Shown here one piece after another: positions 4,551 through 5,799 of a stretch of 5,799 nt of DNA. Each line of letters starts with the position of its first letter. Positions within the stretch are counted from its first letter, which is position 1. The notes beneath the pieces were generated by a model. The model did no database searches. It was not told the DNA's origin and saw only the letters and a program-made list of their open reading frames with translations. The stretch covers positions 1 through 5,799 of the forward strand of contig CAJMQV010000124.1 of assembly GCA_905215575.1 (NCBI GenBank), written 5' to 3'. Origin of the DNA: an uncultured bacterium (lineage in GTDB: Bacteria > Bacteroidota > Bacteroidia > Bacteroidales > Bacteroidaceae). Position numbers and translations under genes: made by a program.

Positions 4551-5799
4551 GTGGCAGAAACTAAGTACATCTTCGTAACTGGCGGAGTTGCCTCTTCTTT
4601 GGGAAAAGGCATTATCTCTTCATCAATTGGTAAACTTTTACAGGCTAGAGGGTATAACATTACCATCCAAAAGTTTGACCCGTATATCAACATCGATCCG
4701 GGAACACTGAATCCTTACGAACATGGCGAATGCTATGTTACGGTAGACGGACAGGAAACCGACCTCGACCTGGGACACTACGAGCGCTTTACCGGTATCC
4801 AGACTACTCGTGCCAACAACATCACAACAGGCCGTATCTACCAAAGTGTTATCGAGAAGGAACGCCGCGGAGATTATTTGGGCAAGACCATCCAGGTGGT
4901 TCCTCATATCACAGACGAAATCAAGCGCAACATCAAGCTGATGGGCCAGAAGTACAAATTCGACTTCGTGATCACCGAAATCGGTGGTACTGTAGGAGAT
5001 ATCGAATCTCTCCCATTCCTGGAAGCTATTCGTCAGCTTCGTTGGGAATTGGGCAAGAATGCCATCAACCTGCACTTGACTTACGTTCCTTATCTGGCTG
5101 CTGCCGGCGAGTTGAAGACCAAACCAACTCAGACTTCCGTAAAGCAGTTGCAGAGCTTGGGTATCCAGCCGGATATCCTGGTATTGCGCGCCGAGCACGA
5201 ACTGAACGCCGGTCTGCGTAAGAAAGTGGCTCACTTCTGTAACGTAGACGAAGACGCAGTAATCCAGAGCTTGGATATGCCTTCTATCTACGAAGTACCA
5301 CTCAGCATGCAGGCCCAGAAACTGGACGAGATTATTTTGCGCAAGATGGATATGCCAATCGGAGAAACTCCGGGATTGGGTCCATGGCGTTCTTTCCTGG
5401 AGCGTCGCAATAAGGCTACAGAAATTGTCAACATCGCTCTGGTTGGTAAATACGATCTGCAGGACGCTTACAAGAGTATCCTCGAATCTTTGGCTCATGC
5501 CGGAACCTATAATGACTATAAGGTAAAGACTCATTATGTAAACAGTGAGAAACTGACAAAGGAAAATATTGCAGAGGCTCTTGAGGGCATGTCTGGTGTT
5601 GTTATCTGTCCGGGATTCGGTCAGAGAGGTATCGAAGGCAAGATCATCGCCGCAGAATACACCCGTACGCACAATATTCCGACCTTCGGTATCTGTCTGG
5701 GTATGCAGATGATGGTTATCGAATTCGCCCGCAACGTATTGGGTTATGCCGATGCCAACAGCCGTGAAATGGACGAAAAGACTCCGCACAATGTAATCG
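4551..5799 (+). CDS. pyrG: CTP synthase (glutamine-hydrolysing), 3' end cut off by window
   Basis: CTP synthase makes CTP from UTP, ATP and glutamine, the last step of pyrimidine nucleotide synthesis, in the cytoplasm. The window holds 416 codons of an expected 535-540. The amidoligase (synthase) domain, about residues 1-270, shows the ATP-binding TGGVASSLGKG (10-20), QKFDPYINIDPGT (40-52), the Mg-binding aspartate in ETDLDLGHYERF (Asp73) and Glu143 in TEIGGTVGD. The class I glutamine amidotransferase domain begins near 290 (IVNIALVGKYDLQDAYKSI) and includes CPGFGQRG (353-360) and the nucleophile GICLGMQ (Cys382). The catalytic His and Glu lie beyond the window. The start is GTG: the in-frame codon at 4536-4538 is a TAA stop, no ATG lies between, and the protein then begins with the usual AETKYIFVTGG. 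The frame is open with no break. It is divergent from the outer-membrane gene. Confidence 0.97.
   Translation, partial: MAETKYIFVTGGVASSLGKGIISSSIGKLLQARGYNITIQKFDPYINIDPGTLNPYEHGECYVTVDGQETDLDLGHYERFTGIQTTRANNITTGRIYQSVIEKERRGDYLGKTIQVVPHITDEIKRNIKLMGQKYKFDFVITEIGGTVGDIESLPFLEAIRQLRWELGKNAINLHLTYVPYLAAAGELKTKPTQTSVKQLQSLGIQPDILVLRAEHELNAGLRKKVAHFCNVDEDAVIQSLDMPSIYEVPLSMQAQKLDEIILRKMDMPIGETPGLGPWRSFLERRNKATEIVNIALVGKYDLQDAYKSILESLAHAGTYNDYKVKTHYVNSEKLTKENIAEALEGMSGVVICPGFGQRGIEGKIIAAEYTRTHNIPTFGICLGMQMMVIEFARNVLGYADANSREMDEKTPHNVI

Noticed and set aside
4730..5221. 163-codon plus-strand open frame inside pyrG.
   Set aside because: A +1-type shadow frame of pyrG; Arg/Gln-rich, with no domain.
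4638..5789. 383-codon minus-strand open frame, longer than most real genes here.
   Set aside because: Exactly antisense to pyrG. The plus strand encodes a complete series of CTP synthase motifs, and codon bias in conserved genes often leaves long antisense frames open.
1..5799. Mobile element, CRISPR, toxin-antitoxin or defence system.
   Set aside because: No transposase, recombinase, terminal repeats, spaced direct repeats or defence-type domains are visible on either strand.

Overview
The window looks like ordinary chromosomal sequence from a Bacteroidales bacterium, most likely a gut Bacteroides or Phocaeicola-type organism. This rests on the protein sequences (RecR, EngB and CTP synthase all have a Bacteroidetes flavour), on a predicted outer-membrane barrel of a type typical of the phylum, and on perfect TAnnTTTG motifs upstream of all four transcription units. 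TAnnTTTG is the -7 element of the Bacteroides primary sigma factor. There are no clear Shine-Dalgarno sequences. I see no insertion sequence, phage gene, tRNA, rRNA or CRISPR array.

Left part (about 1-2353): a tightly packed minus-strand unit that reads recR, then a 146-residue four-helix membrane protein, then a family 2 glycosyltransferase. Gaps are 5 bp and 0-27 bp. RecR is a recombination-mediator protein. The other two suggest a surface-glycan job that merely shares the transcript. At the extreme left edge a hydrophobic open frame on the plus strand may be the tail of a membrane protein convergent with the glycosyltransferase.

Middle (2354-3079): a 90-bp AT-rich divergent promoter region holds two back-to-back -7 elements inside a 10-bp perfect inverted repeat. 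Rightward from it lies engB (yihA/ysxC), the ribosome-assembly GTPase. engB ends in a strong hairpin whose left arm is the last codons of the gene and whose loop holds the stop codon. It probably terminates both engB and the converging gene.

Right part (3080-5799): a minus-strand gene for a secreted, beta-rich outer-membrane protein that resembles the DUF3078 family. A 127-bp intergenic region with divergent promoters follows, then pyrG (CTP synthase). pyrG starts with GTG and is cut by the window end after 416 codons.

Most of the content is housekeeping. I do not see a new multi-gene system. The least understood parts are the predicted outer-membrane protein, the small membrane protein after recR, and the C-terminal domain of the glycosyltransferase.
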